Origin: Todiramphus chloris collaris
Taxonomy: Eukaryota > Chordata > Aves > Coraciiformes > Alcedinidae
Length of the DNA: 64,000 nucleotides
Reading direction: 5' to 3'
NCBI GenBank assembly: GCA_025345505.1
Contig: JANVCC010000074.1
Span: 123,867-187,866, forward strand
Under the pieces are notes generated by a model that was given only the letters and a program-made list of their open reading frames with translations, was not told the DNA's origin and made no database searches. This document shows positions 1 to 11,600 of this stretch, in pieces; the stretch's first letter is position 1; each line of letters begins with the position of its first letter. Made by a program: the position numbers and the translations under genes.

Positions 1-430
1 GGCTGTCCCGGTCCCTGTCCCGGGCCCTCTGCCCCCGGCCCGTGCCTGGAGAGGCGGTGCTGCGGCCGCTCAGGCCCGGGCGAAGGGCCATGGCGGTCGC
101 GAGGCGGCGACGAGAGTCCAGGTCGGCTCCAGGCGGGGTTGTCGCCCCCGCCCCCCCTCCGGAAGACGGGGAGTTTCATCTGCTGCGGGCTGCACACGAG
201 GCGCAGAGGTGCCTCGGCGGGCGGAGGTCTTCGGCCCTCCCCCCGGAGGCTTAGTCAAGGTTCTTCTGTCTCCCTCGTCTCCTGGGCTGCTTCCAACCAC
301 CTGCGTCTTTTCCCTGACAGCGGAAAAGTCCCTGTGACTTGTTTCACTCTGTCTTTGCCCCGCACGGAGCCGTGAACTCGCGTCTCAGAGGGGCGTGACT
401 GGGACCAGCGCATGGGCCCCGCTCAGCCCC
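1..430. promoter_or_regulatory. CpG island at left window edge
   Basis: The sequence is strongly GC- and CpG-rich up to about position 430, then turns abruptly AT-rich from about 530. This is the look of a vertebrate CpG-island promoter. On the minus strand an ATG at 91-89 lies in a strong Kozak context (GACCGCC before ATGG), and its frame stays open to the window edge. In mammals the gene divergent to SLC44A5 is ACADM, so a divergent neighbour starting here is reasonable, but I could not recognise its protein. On the plus strand an ATG at 90 opens a 55-residue Arg/Pro-rich frame that looks like island noise. Confidence 0.6.
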
Positions 431-3400
431 AGCTCCGCGTGCCCTTGGCTGCCGCAGTTTTCTGTGCTGCGCAGGGAACACAGCGTGTGCCTGGACTTGG
501 TCCCTGTCCAAGAACTTCTAGATTTGTTGCTACGAAAGAACACAATGTACTGACATAGCTAGGCTTTTAAAATTTGATTTTCATATAAATGCGAACTTTA
601 GTACCATTCTTAATTTGAGATAGCATAGTGATGTGCACTCTGTTGATAATTATGTAAAATGTGCTTATAAATGCTCTCAATTCTGGCTGTATGTAAAAGC
701 AAAAGTATTGATTTTGTAAATTATCTGCAGTGCATAAAATACACTCCTTTGAATATTATTGCTTCGATGTCATAAAGCAGTGTGTTTTAGGGTTTTATTA
801 AAATAACTCCTTTAAGACAAATGGCTACTTTGATTTACCTATTAATTACCTTTTTTTTTGTGAGGAAATTTTAATAGAATTAACAAGACAAAGTGCTTTT
901 ATGGAAGCTGGATTTTGGATAACATTTTGTTTTGCATAACAATTCAAAGTAATGTGTCCTAAATATTTTAAGCACCATTATTGCATTGGCACGTTTGATT
1001 CTTAATTGCTTCTTTTATTTCTGGAGGTTGAGAATATTGGTTTTGTGCTTAATACTAAAGAAACACTTTAACAGGAATCTACCATGTTATTTTTTGGCAT
1101 ATATATCAACTGATTAGGAAGAAGCTGATTGTAATGTTGTATAGGCTTTATACTGGCATCACTTCAGGTGTTTACTGAATGTAAGCAGCTTTGACTTCGT
1201 GCACAGGCTGCTGATTTTTCACTCCAATATCAGTGTGGGTTTTTTTTTTCCTCTGCTTTAAGGGTAGCTGTGTAAAAGGCATAAGTCTAATTTATAACTT
1301 TATGTTACCTAAGTATTTAATGAAGATGTATATATGTTCTTCCTATTCTAAATCTACTTTCAAGTGTACCATACCACTGCATTGTGTGGCTACAGGGCTT
1401 TTAAATACCAGCACTCAAGTCTGTATTTTGTGCTCCATTTTATATAGAGTTCTGCTCCGTAAGTCATGTTTCTGAATATGGTGTGGGAGTTTAATTACTG
1501 AGCCGTCCATTTGCTGTTTATGTATTATTTATCTATTATTTGTATGGTTTGTGTATGCACAGTATCTCTGTATTGCTCTGTTGATTTATAATCACAAGAG
1601 CCCTTGTTATGGTGATACATAAGGATACGCATTAATCTCATTTTAATGTTTTAGAAGTTTAGTTTTAGATATGCAGCAACGATTTTACTCTGCATATTCT
1701 AACTAGGATTACACACACAACAAAATTGTAAAGATGGGCAGGTGGATTCAGAATCTGTGTGAAAAGCTGAGCTCATACATAGGTAACACACACTCTCATA
1801 GGTAACAACCACCTATGGCTGGCTGAGTCAAGGCCCTGAACATCTGTAAGGATGCTATACACTAAGCATATTTACTAGATGCAGGAAGGGATTTAAATAC
1901 TGTAGCACTCAGAATGAAGACATTATTTCTACGTGCCTCTGAGATTAGGATCCATAACCCTTCAGTAAGTAAATAAGATCCTTTTTGCACTGAGGTGAAG
2001 AAACAGCATGGAATGGAGTTGAGGACATCCCTAAGGCTGAGAGACTAAATAAATCAGTACACTGAGGGAATGTTGAGATCAGGAAGTAATGTGGGATGAT
2101 ATCTTTGTATTTATAGAGTGAAATGGTTGGATTCAAGACTTGGTGTTTTGGAGGGTTTTTGCTTTGGGCTACATGAAATACCCCACAATAAGTTGTTGGA
2201 GCACATTAGGTGTGCTCCTAGATCATGTCTTACGGTTAGCTTAATCCAAAATTCAGTTCATGTGCTTTGAAGCCTCTCTGTGAATCAAGTTAAGACACTG
2301 TCAGTGGGTACAATTGGGAGATTCACCTCAAAATTACACTCCTTACTAAACTAAACTGTTCATGTAGACAGAGACTGGGAAAACTGTCTGACTGAGGAAA
2401 CTGAGTCAGGAATACACCATAACATTTGCTGTTCTTCAAGTTTGCCTTACACTAGAAGCATTGTTGCATGTGAAATTTGCTATTTGCCTCTGAACACAGG
2501 TATCTATGTACTTTCTGGAAGTGAGTTTCTGTAGTAAAAAGCTGCTATTTGTGATCACCTGCAGTGTTGTAGAGGTTAAAGAACAGAAGACACTCCAGAA
2601 AGAGGTATGGAACCAGGACAAAGGTATTCAAGAATATTTCTGCTACATAACAGGAGCAACTGGAATAAGGTACTAGAACCAACTCTCAATTAAGGTCACA
2701 AGTTAATGCAGCTTGCAGGTATGAAGCAATAACCTTGCTCACCTTTCTTGACTCCCTGGAATATTTTTCTCAGTCCCTCTCTTCACATCTCCTTCTTGGG
2801 TAGATGAATGAGAAGTTTATTTACAAAGTTTTGTCAACAGTTTTTCCCAAGGCAATCTGGAGGGGAAAATTCAAAGCACAGGGGACATCCACGCAGTGGT
2901 CTCTGTTTACTAAGTATTTGGGAAGAAAGAGATAAGAAAGATGGCAAAGTTACCTGTCAAAGCCTGGGCCACTTGAGCTTCAAAATGATTAACATAAGGA
3001 CTGACAACAGAGAGAAGTTTCTGTTAGGTGTATCTAGCATTTCTACCATTTCTCACAGAAGCAAGAAACCCAGCACCTGTCTTTCCTTTTTGTCTTCTCA
3101 AACCACTGGTACTTTGGCATATTTCTTACTTATTATTCCTCTGAACACCTTTATTTCAATAAAAATGGTATAGTACACAGTTTATTGCTTTACTAATCTA
3201 GAATACTTTTACACCAGAATACATGATGCTTATTGCTGAAATGTATAAATTAGCAAGTAAATACAATAAGAATATTACATTACAAAATACAGGTCATTCC
3301 TTAAAGTGAGCATCTGCATTCTAGGCTGAAGTGTTATTTTTTAAGTAGTAGTCATAAAAGTTTAACAGTGTATTTTTCTAATAGTTAACAACAAATAGTA

Positions 3401-5290
3401 TTTTAGCATTGGCTAATGAACCTTCATTTTAGAAATAGAGAGCACTTGAATTTTCTGCAGTGATTTATGTAATGCAAGTTACTGAAACTACTGCAGGAAA
3501 CAAATGTAAAATTTAGTGTGTACGTCCTGAATTCATGATCTACAAAGTAGAATACTTTTCAATGTACTGCAGTGCAACAAGCATGGCAACTTCTACTTAA
3601 TGAAATGATGAAATATTTATTGTTTTTCTCTGATCCCTGCTGCACTAGTAACTTAAAACATCTTAAACCAAACATTTTATTCCTTAACTTCTGTTGAAAA
3701 CTCATGTAATTTTGGTAGGCTTTCTTTCTTTCCCCTCCGTCCTCCCCCCTTGCCCTGCCCCAGGTTCTCATAGTCTTTCAATCAATTTATTTATTTTTTG
3801 GGGGGGGGGGGAAGAAAAGGGAAAATACATCGATGGGAACCTTTGAATTATCTACAAATGAAGATGATGCCATGCTTGAATTAAAATATTTTCAAGTATA
3901 TTTTTAGCTTGTTTGACTTGTATGTATCACAAACATTACTTAAGTTTGAATTTTCAATCTTCTTTAATTAAAAAGCCATATCTGCTAACAGTCTTGGAGG
4001 CTTTTAATTTGACCACTATATGTAAATTCATCAAATATTTTTTTCCTTAATGTCATAAAAACATACTAAGTTACATTTATGTGTCTATCTAACATGGGCT
4101 ATAAAGGAAAAGAAGGGACGGGTGTACAGAGCTTAAGAACAAATAAAGGCCATTCAGTTGCATCTTGTAATAATTTTGGTCCGTATGGCTTTCAGAAGAC
4201 ACAGAAAGTCAGTGGAAAGCTCAGAAGATAACTTGTGAACCATGCCTTAGAATAAAGACCACCTGTCCTGGTTTTTTTTCACAGTCAGATGAACTTCATT
4301 TTAGATTTTTTCAGGACTACCTACTGCAAGGAACAAGTACTTACTTAGCCATGGCCTTCACTTGTGTGAAATATAAACAAGTTAATAGTTTTAAAAATAG
4401 TGTGACATAGGGCCTATCTGTGTGTAAAGGAAGCAAGTAGAACATTTTATCCTTAAACTGCTTTTAATCATCATATTGAAAAATGCTGCAACAGGCACTT
4501 CAGCAGCTTAAAAAATCTTCAAGCTATGTTTGGTACATTTCTCCTTGTGGAATGACATTAATAAATACCCAGTAGCAACAAACGCATCTCTCAAATATAT
4601 TTAACACTTGCAGGTTAAGTACCAGAACACAGAAGTGAGAAGAAGCGTCTTTTGCCAAGGAGGTGTGTGTGTCCCTGGCAACTCCCCTTCGTTAGCGTGC
4701 AGGGCTGTAAGGGCACACGGACTGCAGCAGCTGCTGCGGATGGACTGTCACAGGCGGGGTGTTGATGAGCATCGACACTGCAGAGTACGAGTTGTGGCTC
4801 TGTGAGAATGGACCAATGCTAATGTTTAATATCCAACAAGAACGTAACCATGTACGTGGGTATTGATGTAAGATACAATGTAGACATTAAGTTTACAGTA
4901 AAACTTGTGTAATTATTTGTAGCAAGTGCAGTGACTGACAAAGCACAAAGCAAATTCTGCCTTAAATCAAAGGAGTTAGGTTTGGGTAACAGCTGACAGA
5001 ACTTGTGCCTGCAAAACAGAATTCAATAATGATGACAGCTGTGGCTGTTGCTGAGTTGCATAGGGATTTCAGACAGACTAGCTGAGACTATAGCCCTAGT
5101 GAGGCACGTGCAGCGGAAAAGTAAAGAAAGAGAGAAGTCTTGTGTTGGAGATCCTGTAAGAAGAATAATGGGGTGGAGAATATGGGCACAATAAGATTTT
5201 CATCTAACATTCACGTGCCAAACAACTAGGCCCTTTGCAACACTGGTGGCTAAAATTCATTTTGCCACAAAAGTAACAAAGCCTTGAACT
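431..5290. other. Intergenic region without recognisable genes
   Basis: AT-rich non-coding DNA. The open frames in it are short, with no domain-like composition and no supporting splice sites. The only clear low-complexity feature is a run of 12 G at 3800-3811 after a T-rich stretch. I see no RNA gene or confident transposon. Confidence 0.6.
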
Positions 5291-5376
5291 TGGTCAGACC
5301 AAAAGTCCATCTAGCGCAGTATGCTGTTCATGGCAGCTGTGATAAAGAATGCTTAGGGTAGAGTTCAAGAACAGAA
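5291..5376 (+). repeat. Old CR1-like LINE fragment
   Basis: The stretch reads like the conserved 3' portion of amniote CR1-like elements, with the recognisable core GGTCAGACCAAAAGTCCAT followed by CTAGCGCAGTATGCTGT. It is diverged and truncated, so it is an old insertion. The call is from memory of the family and lacks an alignment. Confidence 0.5.
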
Positions 5377-5794
5377 TATTTACCAGTAATGTAGTGATTT
5401 TCTTTTCATAATTTTTTTTCTACCCTCCAAAAATGTTATAATTTAGAAGTTTCCTGAGCTTACACTCCTTTGTATTTAATAATGCTCCATGAATGTCTCT
5501 TCCATTAACTTGAGCAGTTGAATTTTGAATGTGTTGAGAACCACAGCTTAGTTTCTTATGCTACAAAGAACCACTTTGGTTTGTCTTTTTTTAACCTGAC
5601 ATCTGCTAACTTCATTTGTAGTCCCTACTGCTTGAATTGGAAGGGGCAGGTAATGGCCAGACCCTACTCATCCTCTTTGTGTCAAGGATTTAAGAGAAAA
5701 ATATCTTGTTGTCCCCTTAGCTATAATTTCTGAAGCTGAATAATCCTCTTTGGGTACTTTCTTGGTTTTCTGGTGAAAGAATAAGAACCATAAA

Positions 5795-6229
5795 TGCCTT
5801 ATGAGGAGAGACTGAGACACCTGGGGCTCTTTAGTTTGGAAAAGAGAAGACTGAGAGGGGATTTGATAAATGTTTATAAATATATGAGGGCTAAGTGTCA
5901 AGAGGAAAGGGACAGCCTCTTCTCACTCGTGCCTTGTGATAGGACTAGGGGGAATGGATATAAGCTGGAGCACAAGAGGTTCCACCTTAACATGAGGAGG
6001 AACTTCTTTACAGTAAGGGTCACAGAGCACTGGAACAGGCTGCCCAGAGAGGTTGTGGAGTCTCCTTCTCTGGAGATTTTCAAAACTTGCCTGGATGCGT
6101 TCCTGAGTGACCTGTGTTAGGGTAGATTAGGTTATAGGGTAGCTTATATGATCCTGCCCTGGCAGGGAGGTTGAACTCGAAGATCTCCAAGGTCCCTTTC
6201 AACCCCTAACACTCTGTGATCCTGTGATG
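5795..6229 (+). repeat. CR1 LINE 3' fragment
   Basis: Typical avian CR1 3' end on the plus strand. It begins near CTTATGAGGAGAGACTGAG, passes CACAAGAGGTTCCACCTTAA, CTGGAACAGGCTGCCCAGAG and GGTTGTGGAGTCTCC, and ends with the CR1 tail CTGTGATCCTGTGAT. It carries only the last part of the reverse-transcriptase frame: an open stretch at 5794-6120 is CR1-derived coding remnant, not a host gene. It is 5'-truncated, as nearly all CR1 copies are. Confidence 0.93.
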
Positions 6230-7644
6230 AAGTGGCTCATGTTCTTGCAAGAAGATAAGAGTATGAGTTCTGGTCTGTTCTCTTTTTCTGTTATTTCCTG
6301 GTACATTTTTTTACTACCTCTGAACAATGAAAATAGCATTTTCATATATCTATGGTAACAAAATATGATTCCTGGGATGTAGTGATGAATGCAAGCCTCT
6401 TTATATATAATTATTTCCCTGTACTTCTTGTTTGCATTATTTTACGTTAATCTACCCTGAGTTTATATGAAATTCTTTCAGAACAGCAAGGGACCTCATA
6501 CATAAGTCTTTGAGATTCCATAGGTAACCCCACCACTGTAACAATTTTTAACTAAAAACTACATGAGTTAATGTTTTTCAGGTAAATAGAAGGCTGTGTA
6601 AGGACACCGTGTTGAGACATAGCAGATGATCTTTACATATTCATGTTTCTCAGAAGCCAGCATGTCTGAATTTTTCTCCCTGTCATCAACACAGGGATGA
6701 AATAAGGATTTCTTCTTAGATGTCAAAGTATGTTGTCATCCTTTTTCCACATCAGGTGTTTACCCTTGTGGATCCATTTCCTGGAACACAGACAGGCATC
6801 TTGGATTGCTAGAACAGGCAACTGGCACAAGAGAATAGGTGGACTAGGTTTAAGATGGAACTCTCATTAAACTTGCAAACTATCAGTGGCACACAGAATG
6901 CATAAACCTCTGCCTAGGTAGTATGCTGATGAAATGGGGTAACTGAAGGAAGCAACTACTTATTTTAAAAGTTAGAAGGACAATCCTCAGAATTTAATGT
7001 GAAGGGGAAAATAATTTTCCCCAGTACTTCCACTTCTGGCATACAAAATTACAGATGTGAAATTCAGTAATTATTAGAGCAATTGGCCCAAACTGAGACC
7101 TCTGGGAGGATGAATAAAGTGCTAAGTATGTCTAATTTAGTTTTCTTAAAACTAGCCAAGGCAGCTAGTTCTACACAACGTGATGTTGCGCTGTCTGTGG
7201 AGAAGGCACATACCCTCACTGCCTCTAATGCATATATGTTTAGTTTATGTTTCAAGACAAGCGTAGTAACAACTTCCATCACCTGTGCATATTAGTTTAT
7301 TAATAAATAAAACAATCATGTGCTTTTGAGGGTATTAAGCCAATTTTTATAAGGGTACCTTTACTGGCAGGCCTTGGAAAGTCCCTTTTCCTCAAATTGC
7401 TCATATAAATGATGGCCTACAGGTGTTCTTCTCTTGAGAATTATATAGGATTATTTCAAAGTTTTTTTCAATACGGAATATTCTGCATGTTTGACTTAGT
7501 GATGTCTCCCTAACAACAGACTAATAGATAAATAGCAATGTGACACCTGGGAGTGTCCTTATGCTGTAGTGCAGAGATTTCCATTCAGATGAAACAAAGG
7601 GAGGTGGATGACAACTAAAGGTAAGTTTATGACCAGCAATCTGT

Positions 7645-7700
7645 ATTACATAGAATTGTTTAGGTTTGGAAGAGACCTTTAAGATCAAGTCCAACCATCA
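7645..7700 (-). repeat. Short CR1 3' tail fragment, minus strand
   Basis: The sequence CATAGAATTGTTTAGGTTTG, followed by GAAGAGACCTTTAAGATC and AAGTCCAACCATCA, is the reverse complement of the CR1 3' terminus. Only the last 55 or so bases of the element are present. It lies just upstream of the CpG island that holds exon 1a. Confidence 0.85.
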
Positions 7701-8124
7701 GGACTGAAGCTGTTTTTCATCTCAGTCATGAAAATGCCCCCACCCAGAACCAAAACTGAAGTGTTAAAATTCTCCCGGCCAGGAGGAGACACACAACCCA
7801 GCTCGCTGCGAGCACACCAGAGCATGTACTCCTACTCCTCGGCAGCCCCTGTGAGCTCACGCCCGTTCCTCGCGTCTGGCCCGGCCCTGGGAGCTCAGCA
7901 CGGCGGCCCGGACAGCTCCGCCGGGGCTCAGGCGGGTAGTAGAGGGCTCCAGGACCGTCTGTCCTCTCCCTACAGGCGGCGAGACCTCTAGGCTCACGGA
8001 ACGGGAGAGTCTCCGCGCCCCGACAGCCGCACGCGCGCCTGCCACCCCTGGGGCCGGAGTCGAGCCGGCTGCTGGCAGCCACGTCTCGCGGGGGAGCGAC
8101 GAGCGCTCGGCGGCAGAGAAGAGG

Positions 8125-8155
8125 ATGGAGCCCTCCCCGCCTCACACCCCACCAG
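8125..8155 (+). CDS. Possible further alternative first exon (weak)
   Basis: An ATG at 8125 is followed after 31 nt by a good donor (CACCAG|GTACGG). The split phase (one base left over) is the phase needed to join exon 2 at 30375, giving a start MEPSPPHTPPG before EPRKFDP. The frame from this ATG also runs unspliced and without a stop into the exon 1a ATG at 8641, 172 codons later, so position 8125 could instead simply be 5' UTR. Phase agreement alone happens one time in three, so this is only a candidate. Confidence 0.25.
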
Positions 8156-8640
8156 GTACGGCGTCCACTGCCACCAGCTGCCGAAGTTGGCGCCGGGCCC
8201 AGGCAAAATTCACCAGGCTCGTCCCGCGGCGGGGACGGAGACTCACCCGCGGGCCGTCCCGCCGCCCCTCCGCCTGTCCTGTCGCAGTCTCTCCGCCTTC
8301 TCGATGCCTCTCAGCCGTCCTGCCGCGGCCCGTCCCACCGCCCCTCCGCCTGCCCCGCCGCCCCGCTACCCGGCCTCGGCTCGCCCCCTCCGCCCGCTGC
8401 CCCCCCGCGCGGCTCGGGCACCGCCCCCGCGGGCTCGGCGCAGGCGTCGGCAGCGGAGCCGACGGGACGGGAGGGTCAGCGCGGGGCGCGGGCAGTGTTC
8501 TGAGCGGTCGCGGCGAGCAGAGCGGGAGGCTGCCCGGCCGCTGCCGCCTCTCATGCCTTCACGGCAACAAAGGGCGCGCTGAGCGGCGAGCGGCGGCGCT
8601 GGGCCCCTGGCCGTGCCGGCGCGGAGGGCACCAGGAGACG

Positions 8641-8677
8641 ATGGCGAGGAAGGGAGAAGCCTCCGCGCCTCTCTACG
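8641..8677 (+). CDS. SLC44A5: SLC44A5 exon 1a (first coding exon)
   Basis: Encodes [12 protein letters not shown] plus the first base of Gly, followed by the donor GTGAGC. The ATG has A at -3 and G at +4, a strong Kozak context. Joined to exon 2 it reads [12 protein letters not shown], which parallels the AYGTPQKYDP and AYGKPVKYDP starts of the paralogues SLC44A2 and SLC44A4. No in-frame stop separates it from the ATG at 8125, so the start is chosen by paralogue similarity rather than by an upstream stop. Confidence 0.8.
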
Positions 8678-11600
8678 GTGAGCACCCGCGCGCGGGTTGA
8701 GGCGGGGCAAAGGCAGCCGGCCCCGTGCCGCCTCCGGCCTGTTTACGCTGCGGGCCCGGCCGGCGTGCAGCGGCAGCTGGAGTTTGTTTCCCTCAGCGGA
8801 TGTTGGGGTGGGGTGGGCGCAGGGCCCCTCGTGTCGGAGGGGGCCCCGAGGCTCCGCCGCTCTCGCTGTGGCTCTGCCGGCCGCGGGAGGCGGGACGGTC
8901 GGGTCCAAGCAGAGGATCCGGTGGGCGCAGAGATGGGGGCGGGCAGCGCGGGAGGCTCCGCCACTCCCCTCTCCCCGGGAGCAGGTGCGTGGTGGCCGCT
9001 TTGTCCGCGCTCTGGGGAGGGAAGCGCCGCGCTGCGCTCCCGCCCGGGGCCGGCGGGAGGGAAGGCCGCGGGCGGCAGGTGCGCGGGCAGGGCTGGGCCG
9101 GGCCAGGCCGCGCCGGCCATTGGGCGCGCGGGGCCGGCATGTGGGGTTGGGGGCCGCTTACCCGCGGGCCGTAGTCCCGGGGCCGTGGTGCCGCGGCCGG
9201 GAGGCGGGATCCCGCCGCGCCGGTGGCACTTGTGGGGTGCTGGTGCTTTGGGCGTAGGGACTGGGAGCTCCGCAGGCGTAGCTGGGGTTCCCGGGCTGGA
9301 TCCTGACAGCCAGCGCGGCGGGGAAGGTCACCGGGGGCAGAACCTCATCGCGGTGCTCGAGCTCTGCTTTAATTGCGCCTTGGAAGCGAATATGTTTGCG
9401 ACACAGGACACGGGGTTTGTAAAGCTTCTTAGCCTGTTTGAAGGTGTCGCTACAAAACCGATTTCCTCTCCCAGAGTGCGCGAGATTTCCATGGCGAAAC
9501 AAATCTGCAGAATGAGCAAACCCCCTTAGAAACAAGGATTCTTTTCTGGGAGTCCCAAAGGCTGCCTGTAATTGGCTGCATTATACAAACGGGCAAAAAT
9601 GGCCTGGTAATGCAGCCTTCGCCTTGGTATCGCAGGCAGGCTGTGTGATGTGCTTACAACTTGGAAAACTATTTTATAGATCACCTATATTGTCTGGACC
9701 GTGATCTGGCTGAAGGAAAATTCACAGCTTGGCTTCTTCCTGACAAGGAAAAAAGCCCTTAGGGAGGGAAAACAAGCCAGAAAGAAAGTTTCAAAGGTGA
9801 AGTCTAAATAGGTGAGTCTGTAGTTATTTAACTTCTGAGAGAACCTGTTCCTGCTCCTATGGAATTCAAATGGTTTTGCAGGTTACTGCAGTAGGCCCAG
9901 GACCAGAGGTATTCAGCACTGACGGTAGACAGACAGCTGTGCAAATAGCCTTCTGAGTTCAGGAAGGAGAAATACCTTTTGAATGGAGATCAGTAAGTGC
10001 TATGTGTGCTTCCTCACTCACTGCTTGTAAGCAAGAACAGAAGTACCAACTGTTGTATGTAATATGACAATTTTTTAACTTAGTTTTTCAGAGCCTGTTA
10101 CTCAGGTAACAGAATGTGATCTTTTATGTATTCAACTTGAGGGAGGAGAGCAATGCATCTGTAGTCAACTTGTAGTTCTGAAGAATTGTTCTGAACATAA
10201 TTGTTGCTATTTTAGCTGTTTCATGTCATCAGTGTGTTTACTTTTATTTCATTTGCATATGTGGATTTTGTTAGAGGTAGTGTATGTTGTGTTGCCACAT
10301 TCCCAGGAATCTCGAGTAATTGCTCTAGTCTTGTATTGGGAAGTAAGGGCTTGAATGCAGATTTGTTTTCCCTGTTCGATCACATGGTATTAAAGATTTC
10401 CAAATTTGGTGTATACAATATGGTTTTCTTTTTAAATTAGGTTCCCATGATAGTTAGTATCCTGATTTTGTTGTCTTTGTCAGTAACTGTTTATTAGCCC
10501 ACAGGTATATTTTTCAAAAGTATAGGTGTCCTAAACTTCTCTCCTTGGAATCTCAAGAATTCAGCATTTATAAATGACAAAGGCAAATGCTCCTCAAAAG
10601 TTTTGGTCTTTTAGCTTGTGGCATCAATGTGATTCTTTAAAAGAAATGAGTCAAACCTATGGTTGACAGCTGACCTTTGGCTCCAGGAATGGTTTTGTAA
10701 TTCCCTCAGATTTCTCTTTGAGGTAACAAGTGTCCTATCAGATGACTAGTCATTATGAATCAGACTGACTGTTGGAAGCCCACCGTACTGGACAGAATGG
10801 TTGGCTCTGTAAAAGGTTTTGATACAGGCATTTGGACTATTCCTCTTAATCTCTCTCACTTTTAGCTGTGTTGTCTGTCTTGAATGCATGTGTAAGAAAG
10901 ATCGTAAATTCAGATATATCAGCTGATAATGTATAGAAAAAAGTAAGTATCTATTTTAGATTAACAGATTCCTGCTGAGCCAATTGCATGCAGGGTATCT
11001 AGAGCCATACAAGCTGATGTGCTATGAAATCTGGTAGCTGAATTAGTGTCCTTCATAATGAGTGTACTTTGAAATAAATGAATATGCTGAATAGCAGCTC
11101 TGGTACTTATTATTTGATTATTTGTACTGGATGTTACAGTAAAATAATTGGTTTTTTCATCACTTATATTTTTCTACAAGAGTTAGAATTTCTTGGATGT
11201 GATCAGGTTGCTAAAAAGCAGCTGACTAACTAGCAAAATACAGTATTTATTTTTAGATTCCCCCCCCCAGCAGAATGATAAATAGTTCCTATGCTGTTGC
11301 TTTGCTCTATCTGACAAAAGGCAATGAGCTGTATCTGTGAATATGCCTTTTTGTTGGTTTCAGTACAATGCAATATCTGTGCTAGCATCTTGACAACTGC
11401 TATATACAGGAAAATGATAGTAAGTGCTATGTGCCTGTGATCAGTGCTCTTGAACTCTTGTAATATTTACCCTCATAAATAATGTAAAGGCTTGGGTGTG
11501 GTTTTTGAGATAATAAAGCACTTAAATAGATATATACATGCTTTCCTAAATATGTGTATATATAATATGTATGCACATATATATTTCCCTGTTAGCATTT

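Larger units (their letters stand above)
7850..9400 (+). promoter_or_regulatory. SLC44A5: CpG-island promoter of SLC44A5 (exon 1a)
   Basis: A block of about 1.5 kb of high GC and dense CpG, bounded by AT-rich DNA on both sides, encloses exon 1a. GC boxes are visible, for example GAGGCGGGGC just after exon 1a near 8699 and a CCATTGG motif near 9118. There is no obvious TATA box, consistent with a dispersed-start island promoter. Long open frames on both strands here (up to 283 codons) follow from the absence of AT-rich stop codons and are not genes. The transcription start cannot be fixed from sequence. Confidence 0.75.

Noticed and set aside
3800..3811. Run of 12 G, with a comparable run of 13 C at 35710-35722 and 17 A at 38429-38445
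   Set aside because: Ordinary homopolymer slippage tracts with no sign of function.
5794..6120. Open frame of 108 codons with [19 protein letters not shown] text
   Set aside because: This is the decayed end of the CR1 reverse-transcriptase frame, a transposon remnant and not a host gene.
7726..8145. Minus-strand frame of 139 codons at the island edge
   Set aside because: Composition-driven Arg/Gly/Pro frame overlapping the promoter, with no conserved features.
8678..9529. Open frame of 283 codons on the plus strand in the CpG island, with several overlapping frames on both strands
   Set aside because: GC-rich DNA lacks stop codons by composition. The residues are Gly/Arg/Pro/Ala-rich without any domain, and the region is intron 1 directly after the exon 1a donor.
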